Shown here piece after piece: positions 1 to 6,310 of a stretch of DNA of 11,658 bases (within the stretch, counting starts at the first letter, position 1; each line of letters starts with the position of its first letter). Below the pieces are notes generated by a model that saw only the letters and a list, made by a program, of their open reading frames with translations, was not told the origin of the DNA and searched no databases. Source of the DNA: Spirochaetae bacterium HGW-Spirochaetae-7 (GTDB lineage: Bacteria > Spirochaetota > Spirochaetia > Treponematales > UBA12059); the NCBI GenBank assembly GCA_002839245.1, contig PGXR01000084.1:1-11658 (forward strand), in the 5' to 3' direction. The position numbers and the translations under genes are program-made.

Positions 1-129
1 GCTTCCTCCGGGACGCTGGTCATGCCGCGCGTCGCGTACATCATCGCCCTCAACATGGCGATAGGACTCAAGGTAGGTTCCGGAGTGGCGTTGATGTGCG
101 TGCTGATGTTGGGGAGGAAGGGCGAATGA
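1..129 (+). CDS. mnhB: MnhB/MrpB-like cation/proton antiporter subunit, C-terminal 42 residues (5' end outside window)
   Basis: Frame 1 is open from the window edge to a TGA at 127-129 and encodes a 42-residue tail containing the hydrophobic stretch IIALNMAIGLKVGSGVALM, a likely last membrane helix, ending in charged LGRKGE. The stop overlaps the start of the next gene as ATGA (126-129), typical of translationally coupled operon partners. The identity rests mainly on position: in Mrp/Mnh antiporters and the antiporter modules of Mbh-type complexes, the MnhB subunit directly precedes MnhC and MnhD, which follow here. MnhB is a small membrane subunit of the multi-subunit complex that exchanges monovalent cations for protons. 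Without the N-terminal part, a fused or divergent subunit cannot be excluded. Confidence 0.6.
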   Translation, partial: ASSGTLVMPRVAYIIALNMAIGLKVGSGVALMCVLMLGRKGE

Positions 130-473
130 TTGCCCGGTCGCTGATTCTGGCGATTTTCATGACAGGCCTCGCGGGGCTCGTGGCGAGCCGCAACCTCGTC
201 AAGAAGACGTATGCGCTCGCCATCATGAACTCCGCTGTCGTGCTGCTGTTCGTACTCGAGGGAGCCACCATCGGCACGCGGGCACCGTTGCTCGGAGGGT
301 CGCCCGGGGACGCGGCGGCCTTCGTCGACCCCGTACCGCAAGCGCTCATGCTGACGGCGATAGTCGTCGGCGTTTGCGTCTCGGCGCTCGCCCTGGCCCT
401 GGCCTTCCGTCTCTATCGGGCCTACGGCACGCTCGACATCGACGAGCTACGGAAGCATGTCGACCATGAATGA
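126..473 (+). CDS. mnhC: Na+/H+ antiporter subunit C (NuoK-like MnhC/MrpC)
   Basis: A 115-residue protein with three predicted membrane helices (about 2-20, 27-46 and 76-100). MnhC belongs to the NuoK family and is a membrane subunit of Mrp/Mnh antiporters and related ion-translocating complexes. The clearest family signature is the region VDPVPQALMLTAIVVGV (about residues 71-87), which matches the D-P-x-P-Q-A-L-x-L-T-A-I-V-I motif of MnhC proteins, and the SRNLVKK segment before helix 2. The ATG at 126 is chosen over an in-frame start at 96 because GGAGG (113-117) lies 8 nt before it and because it forms an ATGA overlap with the upstream gene. The 115-aa length suits the family. It overlaps mnhD, so mnhB-mnhC-mnhD form one transcript. 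Confidence 0.9.
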   Translation: MIARSLILAIFMTGLAGLVASRNLVKKTYALAIMNSAVVLLFVLEGATIGTRAPLLGGSPGDAAAFVDPVPQALMLTAIVVGVCVSALALALAFRLYRAYGTLDIDELRKHVDHE

Positions 474-2166
474 CGCCGCTCTCGCGATGCTCCCCGTGTT
501 CCTGCCGCTCGGCGGGGCAGCCATGGCGCTCTTCGCAAAGACGCTTCGAGGAAGCCGGGCGGCAAGGACGCTCGAGGCGACGGCGGCCTTTGCAGGGCTC
601 GCGCTGCCATGGATCGCGCTCGCAGCGCTCCTGCCCTCGGCGATGGCGGGCGGCTTCCGCTTCAGCGTGTCCGGCTGGAACGACGCCATAGGCATCACCC
701 AGCGCTTCGACGGGCTCTCGTGGCTTGTCGACGTACTGGGTTTCACCGGCGCCGGCGCGGCGTACGTGTATTCCAGGGGCGCCGGACCAAAAGGGCCGCA
801 CTTCACGGCCATCTTCCTCGTCCAGACTTCGGCCCTGGCGGCCACCGCCTCCACGACCGACCTCTTCAACCTGTTCGTCTGCCTCGAGGTACTCGGCCTC
901 GCCTCGTACGTGCTCGTCGCCTCGTCGGGGAAGGGAGGCGCCCTGCTCGCCGCCTTCAGCTACCTGGCCGTCAGCTCGGCGGCGATGGTTTTCTTCCTCG
1001 TCGGCCTGTTCGGGTTCTACCGGCTGACGGGCAGCCTGTCGTACGAAGGCATAGCGGCTGGCCTGGCGGCCATTCCCGGAGGCGGAGGCAAGTCGGCGGC
1101 GCTGTCGACGGCCTGCGTCGTCGCCGCGATCGCCATCAGGGTGGCCGTGATGCCGGTCTACGGCTGGCTTCCCGACGCCCACGCCCTGGCGCCCCACGCC
1201 ATATCCGCGGTGCTATCGGGAGTCCTCATAAAGACGCCGCTGTTCGCGCTGGGGCGGCTGCTGGGCTTCCTGCCGCTCGGCTCCGCGGCACAGGCGCTTG
1301 TCGGCGCGGCCGGCGCGGTGACGGCGCTCGTGGCCGTCGTCGTCGCGCTGTCGCAGAAGGACGCCAAGCGGCTCCTGGCCTACCACTCCATCAGCCAGAT
1401 CGGCTACATCGTCGCCGCATGGGGTCTCGGCACGCCTGCCGGCCTGAGCGCCGCCTGGCTCCACGCGTTCTATCATGCGCTCTTCAAGGGGCTCCTCTTC
1501 CTGAGCGTCGGCACGATCGCCGACGCGGCGGGCACGAGGAACGTCTACGAACTACGCGGAGCCGGCGCGGCGCTCGCGCTCGCCGGGGACAAGGGACGGG
1601 TCACCGCCATTGCCTATGCCATAGGAGCCCTGTCAATAACGGCCATCCCGCCTCTCAACGGCTTCTCGAGCAAGGGCGCGATCTCGGCGCTCTTCAAGGG
1701 CGACTGGCGCTACTGGGCGCTGTTCGCCGCCGGCGCCTGCACGGTGGCCTCGTTCCTCAAGCTTTCGACGATATTCCTGCCCCCGCGGGGGGACGCTGCT
1801 CGACCCAGGCCGCCCGAGCCGGCGGAGGGTTTCCGCGTGACGCCGTCGATGAAGGCCTCGATGACCTTCCTCGCCGGCATGTGCGTCGTTACGGGCTTGT
1901 TCTCGCGCCGCATCGGCGCGTTCGCGGCAGGCATGCTCGGAGCGGGCGGGGGACTCTCCATCCCATCGTTGTGGGGTGGCGCCGAGGCGGCCAAGACGGG
2001 CCTCGCTGTCGCCATAGGTGCGGCGCTGTTCGCTCTGGCCGTATCGTCGCCGGGCAAGGCAATCGCGGCCGCGGTTCGCTCCCGCCCGCGGAGCTTCGCC
2101 GGCCTCGTCGTCGCCTTTGCGGCGGGCCTGGCGGCGCTGGGCGCGTTACTCGTACGGCTTCAATGA
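466..2166 (+). CDS. mnhD: Na+/H+ antiporter subunit D (NuoN/NuoL-like MnhD/MrpD), proton-antiporter family membrane protein
   Basis: A large polytopic membrane protein (566 aa from ATG 466; 569 from ATG 457). I prefer 466 because GGAAG (451-455) lies 10 nt before it but only 1 nt before 457. It is a proton-translocating antiporter-like subunit of the NuoL/M/N family. Visible hallmarks (numbered from 457): TM5 glutamate E144 in FNLFVCLEVLGLAS; the TM7-TM8 segment WLPDAHALAPHAISAVLSG with K259; KRLLAYHSISQIGYI (K304, H310); FYHALFKGLLFL (H340, K344). The TM7 position normally held by lysine before the WLPDAH motif appears to be arginine (R228), and the usual histidine two residues before the Trp is tyrosine. 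The C-terminus (about 400-569) carries extra hydrophobic segments, making it longer than the ~500 aa of typical MrpD. The start overlaps mnhC by 8 nt, implying coupling. The exact complex (stand-alone Mrp or a hydrogenase-linked module) depends on genes outside the window. Confidence 0.9.
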   Translation: MNDAALAMLPVFLPLGGAAMALFAKTLRGSRAARTLEATAAFAGLALPWIALAALLPSAMAGGFRFSVSGWNDAIGITQRFDGLSWLVDVLGFTGAGAAYVYSRGAGPKGPHFTAIFLVQTSALAATASTTDLFNLFVCLEVLGLASYVLVASSGKGGALLAAFSYLAVSSAAMVFFLVGLFGFYRLTGSLSYEGIAAGLAAIPGGGGKSAALSTACVVAAIAIRVAVMPVYGWLPDAHALAPHAISAVLSGVLIKTPLFALGRLLGFLPLGSAAQALVGAAGAVTALVAVVVALSQKDAKRLLAYHSISQIGYIVAAWGLGTPAGLSAAWLHAFYHALFKGLLFLSVGTIADAAGTRNVYELRGAGAALALAGDKGRVTAIAYAIGALSITAIPPLNGFSSKGAISALFKGDWRYWALFAAGACTVASFLKLSTIFLPPRGDAARPRPPEPAEGFRVTPSMKASMTFLAGMCVVTGLFSRRIGAFAAGMLGAGGGLSIPSLWGGAEAAKTGLAVAIGAALFALAVSSPGKAIAAAVRSRPRSFAGLVVAFAAGLAALGALLVRLQ

Positions 2167-2209
2167 GGTCGCGCCAAGGCGCTTGACCCCACCGGCTCGT
2201 CGATGCATC

Positions 2210-2239
2210 AAAAAAGACCCCGGCGTTGGCCGGGGTCTT
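2210..2239 (-). terminator. Intrinsic terminator of the M23-rpsU operon (minus strand)
   Basis: A perfect 11-bp stem (AAGACCCCGGC 2214-2224 with GCCGGGGTCTT 2229-2239) closes a GTTG loop. On the minus strand it is followed by six U (complement of A 2210-2215), so it is a strong Rho-independent terminator 28 nt after the rpsU stop. On the plus strand the hairpin is followed by CGATTC with no U-run, so it would be weak for mnhD, which converges on it. Confidence 0.9.
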
Positions 2240-2267
2240 CGATTCAAGGCTGTAACGGTCGGAAGGC

Positions 2268-2477
2268 TCAGTACGACTTGCCCTCGCGGGGCTTTCTGAC
2301 CTTGCGGAGGAGCTTGCGGCGCATTGCCTTCTCTTTGCGGTTGCGGATCGCGGAGGGTTTCTCGAAGTACTCGCGTTTCTTCCACTCGCGGATGATGCCT
2401 TCTTTTTCCACCATGCGCTTGAAGCGCTTGAGGGCCTTTTCGAGCGGCTCATTGTCGTCTACGATTATCTGGCTGAT
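2268..2477 (-). CDS. rpsU: 30S ribosomal protein S21 (bS21), apparent AUC start codon
   Basis: Reverse-strand translation gives a 69-residue basic protein of normal bS21 length: it begins (I/M)SQIIVDDNEPLEKALKRF, continues through KREYFEKPSAIRNRKEKA, and ends RKPREGKSY. bS21 binds the 30S platform near the 16S 3' end and assists mRNA base-pairing during initiation. The frame has no ATG, GTG or TTG in a suitable place: codons upstream of the conserved SQIIVDDNE read TGA TTT TTT ATC, so an in-frame stop lies only three codons before. The ATC (plus-strand 2475-2477) sits 9 nt after GGAGG in an ideal Shine-Dalgarno sequence (GGAGGTGAT, complementary to the 16S 3' end), exactly where homologues have Met-1. 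Gene-callers restricted to ATG/GTG/TTG would miss it. It follows the M23 gene by 6 nt and ends at a strong terminator. Confidence 0.93.
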   Translation of the reverse strand: MSQIIVDDNEPLEKALKRFKRMVEKEGIIREWKKREYFEKPSAIRNRKEKAMRRKLLRKVRKPREGKSY

Positions 2478-2483
2478 AAAAAA

Positions 2484-2492
2484 TCACCTCCC
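2484..2492 (-). promoter_or_regulatory. Ribosome binding site of rpsU formed by the end of the M23 gene
   Basis: On the minus strand the last codons and stop of the peptidase gene (GGG AGG TGA) supply the rpsU Shine-Dalgarno core GGAGGTGA. The peptidase stop codon therefore lies inside the rpsU ribosome-binding site, with six U residues between it and the AUC start. Confidence 0.85.
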
Positions 2493-3497
2493 CTCGATCG
2501 CGGGGAGTATTGTACGGATGGTGGGCATTTTGTCAAGTCCGACGAGGGCTTCGGGGTCGCACGCCGCCCCCATCACGCGGAATTCCCAGTGCAGGTGGGG
2601 TCCCGTGGCCAGCCCCGTCATGCCGACCGCGCCGATGCGCGTCCCCGCTTCTACCATGTCGCCAGCGGCCACCGCCATCGAGTCGAGGTGCATGTAGATC
2701 GTGTAGGCGCCCGGCAGATGCTCGATTACGACGGTATTTCCGGTGACGATGCGGGCCTCCGCCATCGCTACCCTGCCCGACCCCGCGGCCACGACCGGCG
2801 TTCCCCGCGGGCAGCCGTAGTCGACGCCTGAGTGGGTCGACGAGTCGATGCCGCCGTCTGCGTAGATGTAGCGCCGCCTCATCCCGAAGAACGAGGTTAT
2901 GCGCTCCGTGGCCACCGGCTTGACGAATCCGCCGCCGAGAAAGGCCGCGGCAGGGTCCACGGTCGAAAGCAAGGCTTGGTAACGTATCGCCTGCTCCGTC
3001 TTCAGGGGGTCTGCATCTATCCGCAGGCTGGTCAGCGCGGTATCGAGGCGCAGGTCCTCATGGAGGAAGGCCCGATCCACGATGGCGAAGCGGGCTCCGA
3101 CAGCGGCGATGCCGTCCGGATCGAACACCACCATGGCCGCGTCGCCGGGAACCGCGTCCGTCGGCACCGAAACGAGGAACAGTATGGCGCTGCGGACCGC
3201 TCCCGAAGCCGACGTACCGGCATAGGCGGTGTCCAGCCCGCCGGCTCTCTGGCCGGCGGCGGGCAAGCCTGGCGGCGCTTTGAAACCGCGGTACGGAAGG
3301 CTCTCCCGGCCGTCGGCGTACCGTATGGTCAGCGTATAGCCGGCGGCCGGCTGGCCGCCATGGCCGGGCAGGAAGACGACGAATGCCGGTTCGCCGCGGC
3401 GGATGGCGTCGGGCGGTAAAAGCGTTGGCTGCGCCATCGCGACGACCGTCGAAGCGCCGATAAACAAGGACAGCAACAGCAATTTGAGCGCTTTCAT
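2484..3497 (-). CDS. Secreted M23 family metallopeptidase (LytM/peptidoglycan endopeptidase-like)
   Basis: A 337-residue protein. Residues 1-22 form a signal peptide (MKALKLLLLSLF..., with cleavage predicted after AMA-22), so it acts in the periplasm or outside. Residues 23-185 are an uncharacterised beta-rich N-terminal region (two Ig-like or linker segments possible). The LytM/M23 domain occupies about 190-315 with zinc ligands H222 and D226 (THSGVDYG) and H303 of the HLH motif (H301, H303), plus H270 in IYMHLDS. All catalytic residues are present, so activity on peptidoglycan cross-links is expected, although some M23 proteins act as regulators. The start ATG at 3497 has no clear Shine-Dalgarno but has a promoter-like -10 six nt upstream (see the promoter entry). 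It is followed directly by rpsU, with which it shares transcript and terminator. Confidence 0.9.
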   Translation of the reverse strand: MKALKLLLLSLFIGASTVVAMAQPTLLPPDAIRRGEPAFVVFLPGHGGQPAAGYTLTIRYADGRESLPYRGFKAPPGLPAAGQRAGGLDTAYAGTSASGAVRSAILFLVSVPTDAVPGDAAMVVFDPDGIAAVGARFAIVDRAFLHEDLRLDTALTSLRIDADPLKTEQAIRYQALLSTVDPAAAFLGGGFVKPVATERITSFFGMRRRYIYADGGIDSSTHSGVDYGCPRGTPVVAAGSGRVAMAEARIVTGNTVVIEHLPGAYTIYMHLDSMAVAAGDMVEAGTRIGAVGMTGLATGPHLHWEFRVMGAACDPEALVGLDKMPTIRTILPAIEGR

Positions 3498-3503
3498 GGC
3501 CGG

Positions 3504-3533
3504 AGTCTATCCCGGCGCCTCGTGAAGGCACAA
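3504..3533 (-). promoter_or_regulatory. Candidate promoter of the M23-rpsU operon, leaderless geometry
   Basis: On the minus strand TTGTGC (complement of 3528-3533), an 18-nt spacer and TAGACT (complement of 3504-3509) precede the ATG by 6 nt. The -10 keeps the key A2 and T6. The predicted start of transcription falls on the A of the ATG, and no Shine-Dalgarno is seen. Confidence 0.5.
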
Positions 3534-3558
3534 CCGGACGCGCCATCGCGCCGCGCCC

Positions 3559-3588
3559 TTGCCGCGTAATCCTGAGTGCGACTATATT
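3559..3588 (+). promoter_or_regulatory. Candidate promoter of the 3595 gene, leaderless geometry
   Basis: TTGCCG (3559-3564), an 18-nt spacer and TATATT (3583-3588) end 6 nt before the ATG at 3595. The expected transcription start, about 7 nt after the -10, coincides with the ATG. There is no Shine-Dalgarno upstream. It lies back to back with the peptidase promoter in a 97-nt divergent gap. Confidence 0.55.
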
Positions 3589-3594
3589 CGACGA

Positions 3595-4092
3595 ATGCAG
3601 ATATACCTGTCGCTTCGCCGCTCCGGAGACATCCTCGTATACGGGTTGCCGCTCTGGTACCGGATATCGTCAGCCGCGATAGCGGCCATCCTCGCCGCGG
3701 CGGCCACTGTTTCCGGGGGGCTGGGCGTCGTCGGCAACGTCATCGTCTTCGTGGCCATCCTCGCGCCTTTCTATCAGGAACGCTGGACATTCAACGCGGT
3801 AGACGGCTCGTGCTCGGGGCGGATAGGCCTCGTTTTCGCCGCGAAGGGCCCTTCATTCAAGGTCGTGGATATAGCGCGGATACGCATCGACATTTTCGCC
3901 AGGGGCAGACTTGATCAGGGTACCCTCCCGAGCGAAGAGAAGATGCCGGCAGGCTCGCAGGCCAGGCTCATCGTCGACCTGAAGGATGGGAAAGCGCTGA
4001 TGATCGATTCGGTACCGTTCAAGCGCGGGGCCGAGCTCGCCGCTTCCGCCTCGGCCATCGCCGGAGCCCTGGGCGTGCAATTCGAGGGCTGA
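3595..4092 (+). CDS. Small membrane-anchored protein of unknown function (165 aa)
   Basis: I do not recognise a named family. The protein has a short N-terminal cytoplasmic stretch (MQIYLSLRRSGDILVYGLPL), two closely spaced membrane helices (about 24-42 and 44-60), then a ~100-residue soluble domain with alternating hydrophobic residues (FKVVDIARIRIDIFARG, ARLIVDLKDGKALMIDSVPF) suggesting a beta-sheet domain, followed by an alpha-helical tail (GAELAASASAIAGALGV). This two-helices-plus-beta-domain plan resembles bacterial PH-like membrane proteins, but that is only a fold-level guess. The start at 3595 is preferred over the longer in-frame start at 3559 because the extra 12 residues (MPRNPECDYIRR) would overlap the promoter and look non-coding. 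It stands alone between the divergent peptidase operon and the serA promoter, with only a weak 4-bp hairpin after it (4094-4105). Confidence 0.75.
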   Translation: MQIYLSLRRSGDILVYGLPLWYRISSAAIAAILAAAATVSGGLGVVGNVIVFVAILAPFYQERWTFNAVDGSCSGRIGLVFAAKGPSFKVVDIARIRIDIFARGRLDQGTLPSEEKMPAGSQARLIVDLKDGKALMIDSVPFKRGAELAASASAIAGALGVQFEG

Positions 4093-4125
4093 ACGCCTCC
4101 AGGCGGGTTTGCCGCTTCCCCAACC

Positions 4126-4153
4126 TTGACATTCGCATCGTACATGGTAAGAT
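4126..4153 (+). promoter_or_regulatory. Candidate sigma-70-type promoter of serA-serC
   Basis: A perfect -35 TTGACA (4126-4131), a 16-nt spacer and -10 TAAGAT (4148-4153) predict transcription from about 4160 and a ~130-nt 5' leader before serA. The overlapping CATGGTA (4143-4149) pairs with TACCATG (4172-4178), so the -10 region and early transcript contain an inverted repeat. Confidence 0.6.
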
Positions 4154-4210
4154 TGCCTTATCGCCCTATCGTACCATGCAATAATGCTGGAATAGCCTCG
4201 GCCTCGGGAT

Positions 4211-4224
4211 CGACACGCGTGTCG
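4211..4224. promoter_or_regulatory. 14-bp perfect palindrome in the serA leader
   Basis: CGACACGCGTGTCG is a perfect 14-bp palindrome about 50 nt downstream of the predicted transcription start and 67 nt before the serA ATG. It could be an operator for a dimeric regulator or a short RNA hairpin. No regulator is identified. A second, shorter palindrome GCATGCATGC lies at 4254-4263. Confidence 0.4.
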
Positions 4225-4291
4225 CCCTCGTTCGTTGCTTGACCATCGCCGGAGCATGCATGCAGCCGGGCGTTCAAAAAAGGAGGATTCA

Positions 4292-5167
4292 ATGCTTATT
4301 CTACTGGCAGACGCTTTCCAGGCCGATTTACCCAAGCGCCTCGAGGCGTTCGGACAAGTCAGCACCGACACGGGCCGTATCGGCGAGGCCGAGATCGTCA
4401 TCGTCCGTTCGAAGACGAAGGTCGGCAAGGACATGATAGACGCCGCCCCGAAACTCAAGTTCGTCATCCGCGGCGGCGTCGGCGTCGATACCATAGACGT
4501 GCCGTATGCCGAATCGAAGGGCATCGTCGTCGTCAATACGCCCGAGGCTTCGAGCGTAGCCGTCGCCGAGCTGGCCTTCGCGATGATGGCGGCCATGCCG
4601 GCCAACATCGTCGCGGCCGACGTCTCGATGAAGCAGGGCAAGTGGCTCAAGAAGGATCTCGAGCGTACCGAGCTCATGGGCAAGACGCTCGGGCTCATAG
4701 GCATCGGCCGCATAGCCAGGGAGCTCGCCGTACGGGCAAAAGCTTTCGGCATGTACGTCGTCGCCTATGACAAGTACGTAGACAAGAGCGACGCCGCTGA
4801 GATGATGAGCCTCGAGCAGGTCTACGCCAAGGCCGACTACATCTCCATCCACACCCCGCTGACCGACGAGACCCGCGGCATGATAAACGCCGCCTCGATA
4901 GCCAGGATGAAGAAAGGCGTGCGGCTCATCAACACCTGCCGCGGGCAGGTCGTCATCGAGGCGGACGTGGCCGCCGCGCTCGAGCGCGGGCAGCTTGCCG
5001 GCTACGCCACCGACGTCTACGACAAGGAACCGCCCGAAGGCTCGCCGCTGCTGGCGGCTCCCAACGCGCTCCTGACGCCGCACATAGGAGCGTCCACCGC
5101 CGAGAACCTCGCGCGGCTGGGCGACTGCATAGTCGACAGGGTCAAGGCCTACGCGGCCAAGAAATAA
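4292..5167 (+). CDS. serA: D-3-phosphoglycerate dehydrogenase, short form without ACT domain
   Basis: A 291-residue D-2-hydroxyacid dehydrogenase that oxidises 3-phosphoglycerate to 3-phosphohydroxypyruvate with NAD+, the first step of serine synthesis in the cytoplasm. The N-terminal catalytic half carries the substrate-binding R60 in IRGGVGVDTIDV. The Rossmann domain has G137-x-G139-x-x-A142 (LIGIGRIA; the third glycine is Ala) with acidic D160 ending the second strand. Catalytic R217 (NTCRGQVV), E246 (DKEPPEGSPL) and H264 (TPHIGAST) are all present. It ends after the catalytic fold, so it lacks ACT or ASB regulatory domains and classical serine feedback inhibition is not expected. The ATG at 4292 is set by AGGAGG (4281-4286) with a 5-nt spacer. 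serC follows after 25 nt, which supports phosphoglycerate rather than another 2-hydroxyacid as substrate. Confidence 0.93.
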   Translation: MLILLADAFQADLPKRLEAFGQVSTDTGRIGEAEIVIVRSKTKVGKDMIDAAPKLKFVIRGGVGVDTIDVPYAESKGIVVVNTPEASSVAVAELAFAMMAAMPANIVAADVSMKQGKWLKKDLERTELMGKTLGLIGIGRIARELAVRAKAFGMYVVAYDKYVDKSDAAEMMSLEQVYAKADYISIHTPLTDETRGMINAASIARMKKGVRLINTCRGQVVIEADVAAALERGQLAGYATDVYDKEPPEGSPLLAAPNALLTPHIGASTAENLARLGDCIVDRVKAYAAKK

Positions 5168-5192
5168 GTACGGAAAAGCAAGGAGACAATCG

Positions 5193-6287
5193 ATGAATCG
5201 AGTAATCAACTACAGCGCCGGTCCTGCCGGCATCCCCATTGAAGTCCTCGAGCAGGCGCAGGGCGAGATGCTCGACTGGAACGGCACAGGCTGCTCAGTC
5301 ATGGAAGTATCGCACCGCGGCAAGGAATACGATGCCCTCCACATGGAGACCATGGACCTGTTCCGCGAACTCGCCGGCCTGGGCAAGGAGTACAACGTAC
5401 TCTTTACCACCGGCGGCGCCAGCACCCAGTTCCTGATGCTCCCGATGAATTTCCTGGGCACCGGCAAGGAAGCCGATTACGTCGTGACCGGCAACTGGTC
5501 CAAGGCCGCGGTCAAGGAAGCCAAGCGCTACGGCAAGATCACGACGCCGGCCAACATGGAACTCGAGGGCGAGAGGTTCGTCGCCATCCCGAAGCAGGGA
5601 GAGCTCAAGCTCAACCCCGCCGCCGAATATGTGCACTATACCTCGAACAACACCGTAGAGGGCACCGAGTGGCACTACGTCCCCGACGTCAAGGGCAAGA
5701 GCCTCGTCTGCGACATGTCTTCCGACATCTTCAGCCGCCCGCTGGACTTCTCCAGGTTCAGCATGATATACGCCGGAGCGCAGAAGAACCTCGGTCCCTC
5801 GGGAGTTACCGTCGTCGCCATCAAGGAAGACTTCCTGGCGAAAGCCCATGACGACCTGCCGACGATGATGTCGTACAAGGTATTCAAGGACAAGTTCTCC
5901 ATGCACAACACCCCGCCCTGCTTCTCCATCTACATCCTCAACCTGGTGATGAAGTGGCTCAAGAAAAACGGCGGGCTGGCCGCGATGGGCAAGGTCAACG
6001 AGCAGAAACAAAAGCTCCTCTATGCCGCCATCGACGGCTCCAAGGGCTACTTCAAGGGCCTGGCAAACGTGGACTCCCGCTCCTGGATGAACATCGACTT
6101 CAAGCTCCCGAGCCCCGAGCTCGACGACAAGTTCATAAAGGAAGCCAAGGCCGCCGGAATCGTGCAGACGAAGGGTTACCGCTCGATGGGCGGAATCCGC
6201 CTGTCCGCCTACAACGCCGTCAGCCTCAAGGACGTCGAGACGACCCTGCAGTTCATGGACGCCTTCAAGTCCGGCAACCCGGCCTGA
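5193..6287 (+). CDS. serC: Phosphoserine aminotransferase
   Basis: A 364-residue class V PLP aminotransferase, full family length, converting 3-phosphohydroxypyruvate and glutamate to phosphoserine and 2-oxoglutarate. This is the second step of serine synthesis; the enzyme also takes part in pyridoxine synthesis in some bacteria. Hallmarks: the N-terminal NYSAGPAGIPIEVLEQAQ; SVMEVSHRGKEY with H41-R42 that bind the substrate phosphate; TTGGASTQF (72-80) for the cofactor phosphate; HYTSNNTVEGTEW (148-160); D174; and PLP lysine K198 in YAGAQKNLGPSG. The C-terminal RSMGGIRLSAYNAVS completes the substrate site. The start at 5193 is set by AAGGAG (5180-5185), 7 nt upstream. It is the second gene of the serA-serC operon and is followed by the inverted-repeat element at 6311-6424. 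No phosphoserine phosphatase is seen in the window. Confidence 0.96.
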   Translation: MNRVINYSAGPAGIPIEVLEQAQGEMLDWNGTGCSVMEVSHRGKEYDALHMETMDLFRELAGLGKEYNVLFTTGGASTQFLMLPMNFLGTGKEADYVVTGNWSKAAVKEAKRYGKITTPANMELEGERFVAIPKQGELKLNPAAEYVHYTSNNTVEGTEWHYVPDVKGKSLVCDMSSDIFSRPLDFSRFSMIYAGAQKNLGPSGVTVVAIKEDFLAKAHDDLPTMMSYKVFKDKFSMHNTPPCFSIYILNLVMKWLKKNGGLAAMGKVNEQKQKLLYAAIDGSKGYFKGLANVDSRSWMNIDFKLPSPELDDKFIKEAKAAGIVQTKGYRSMGGIRLSAYNAVSLKDVETTLQFMDAFKSGNPA

Positions 6288-6310
6288 GAAGCCTGGTTTA
6301 CGGATCTTGG

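Noticed and set aside
609..2186. 525-aa plus-strand ORF inside mnhD
   Set aside because: Arg/Gly-rich shadow in another frame of a gene with unmistakable MnhD motifs; typical of high-GC DNA.
2214..2239. Hairpin as terminator of mnhD on the plus strand
   Set aside because: No U-run follows on the plus strand; the six-U run is only on the minus-strand side, so it was assigned to rpsU.
2203..2697. Plus-strand ORF across the rpsU region
   Set aside because: Antisense to rpsU and the end of the M23 gene; it begins inside the terminator hairpin.
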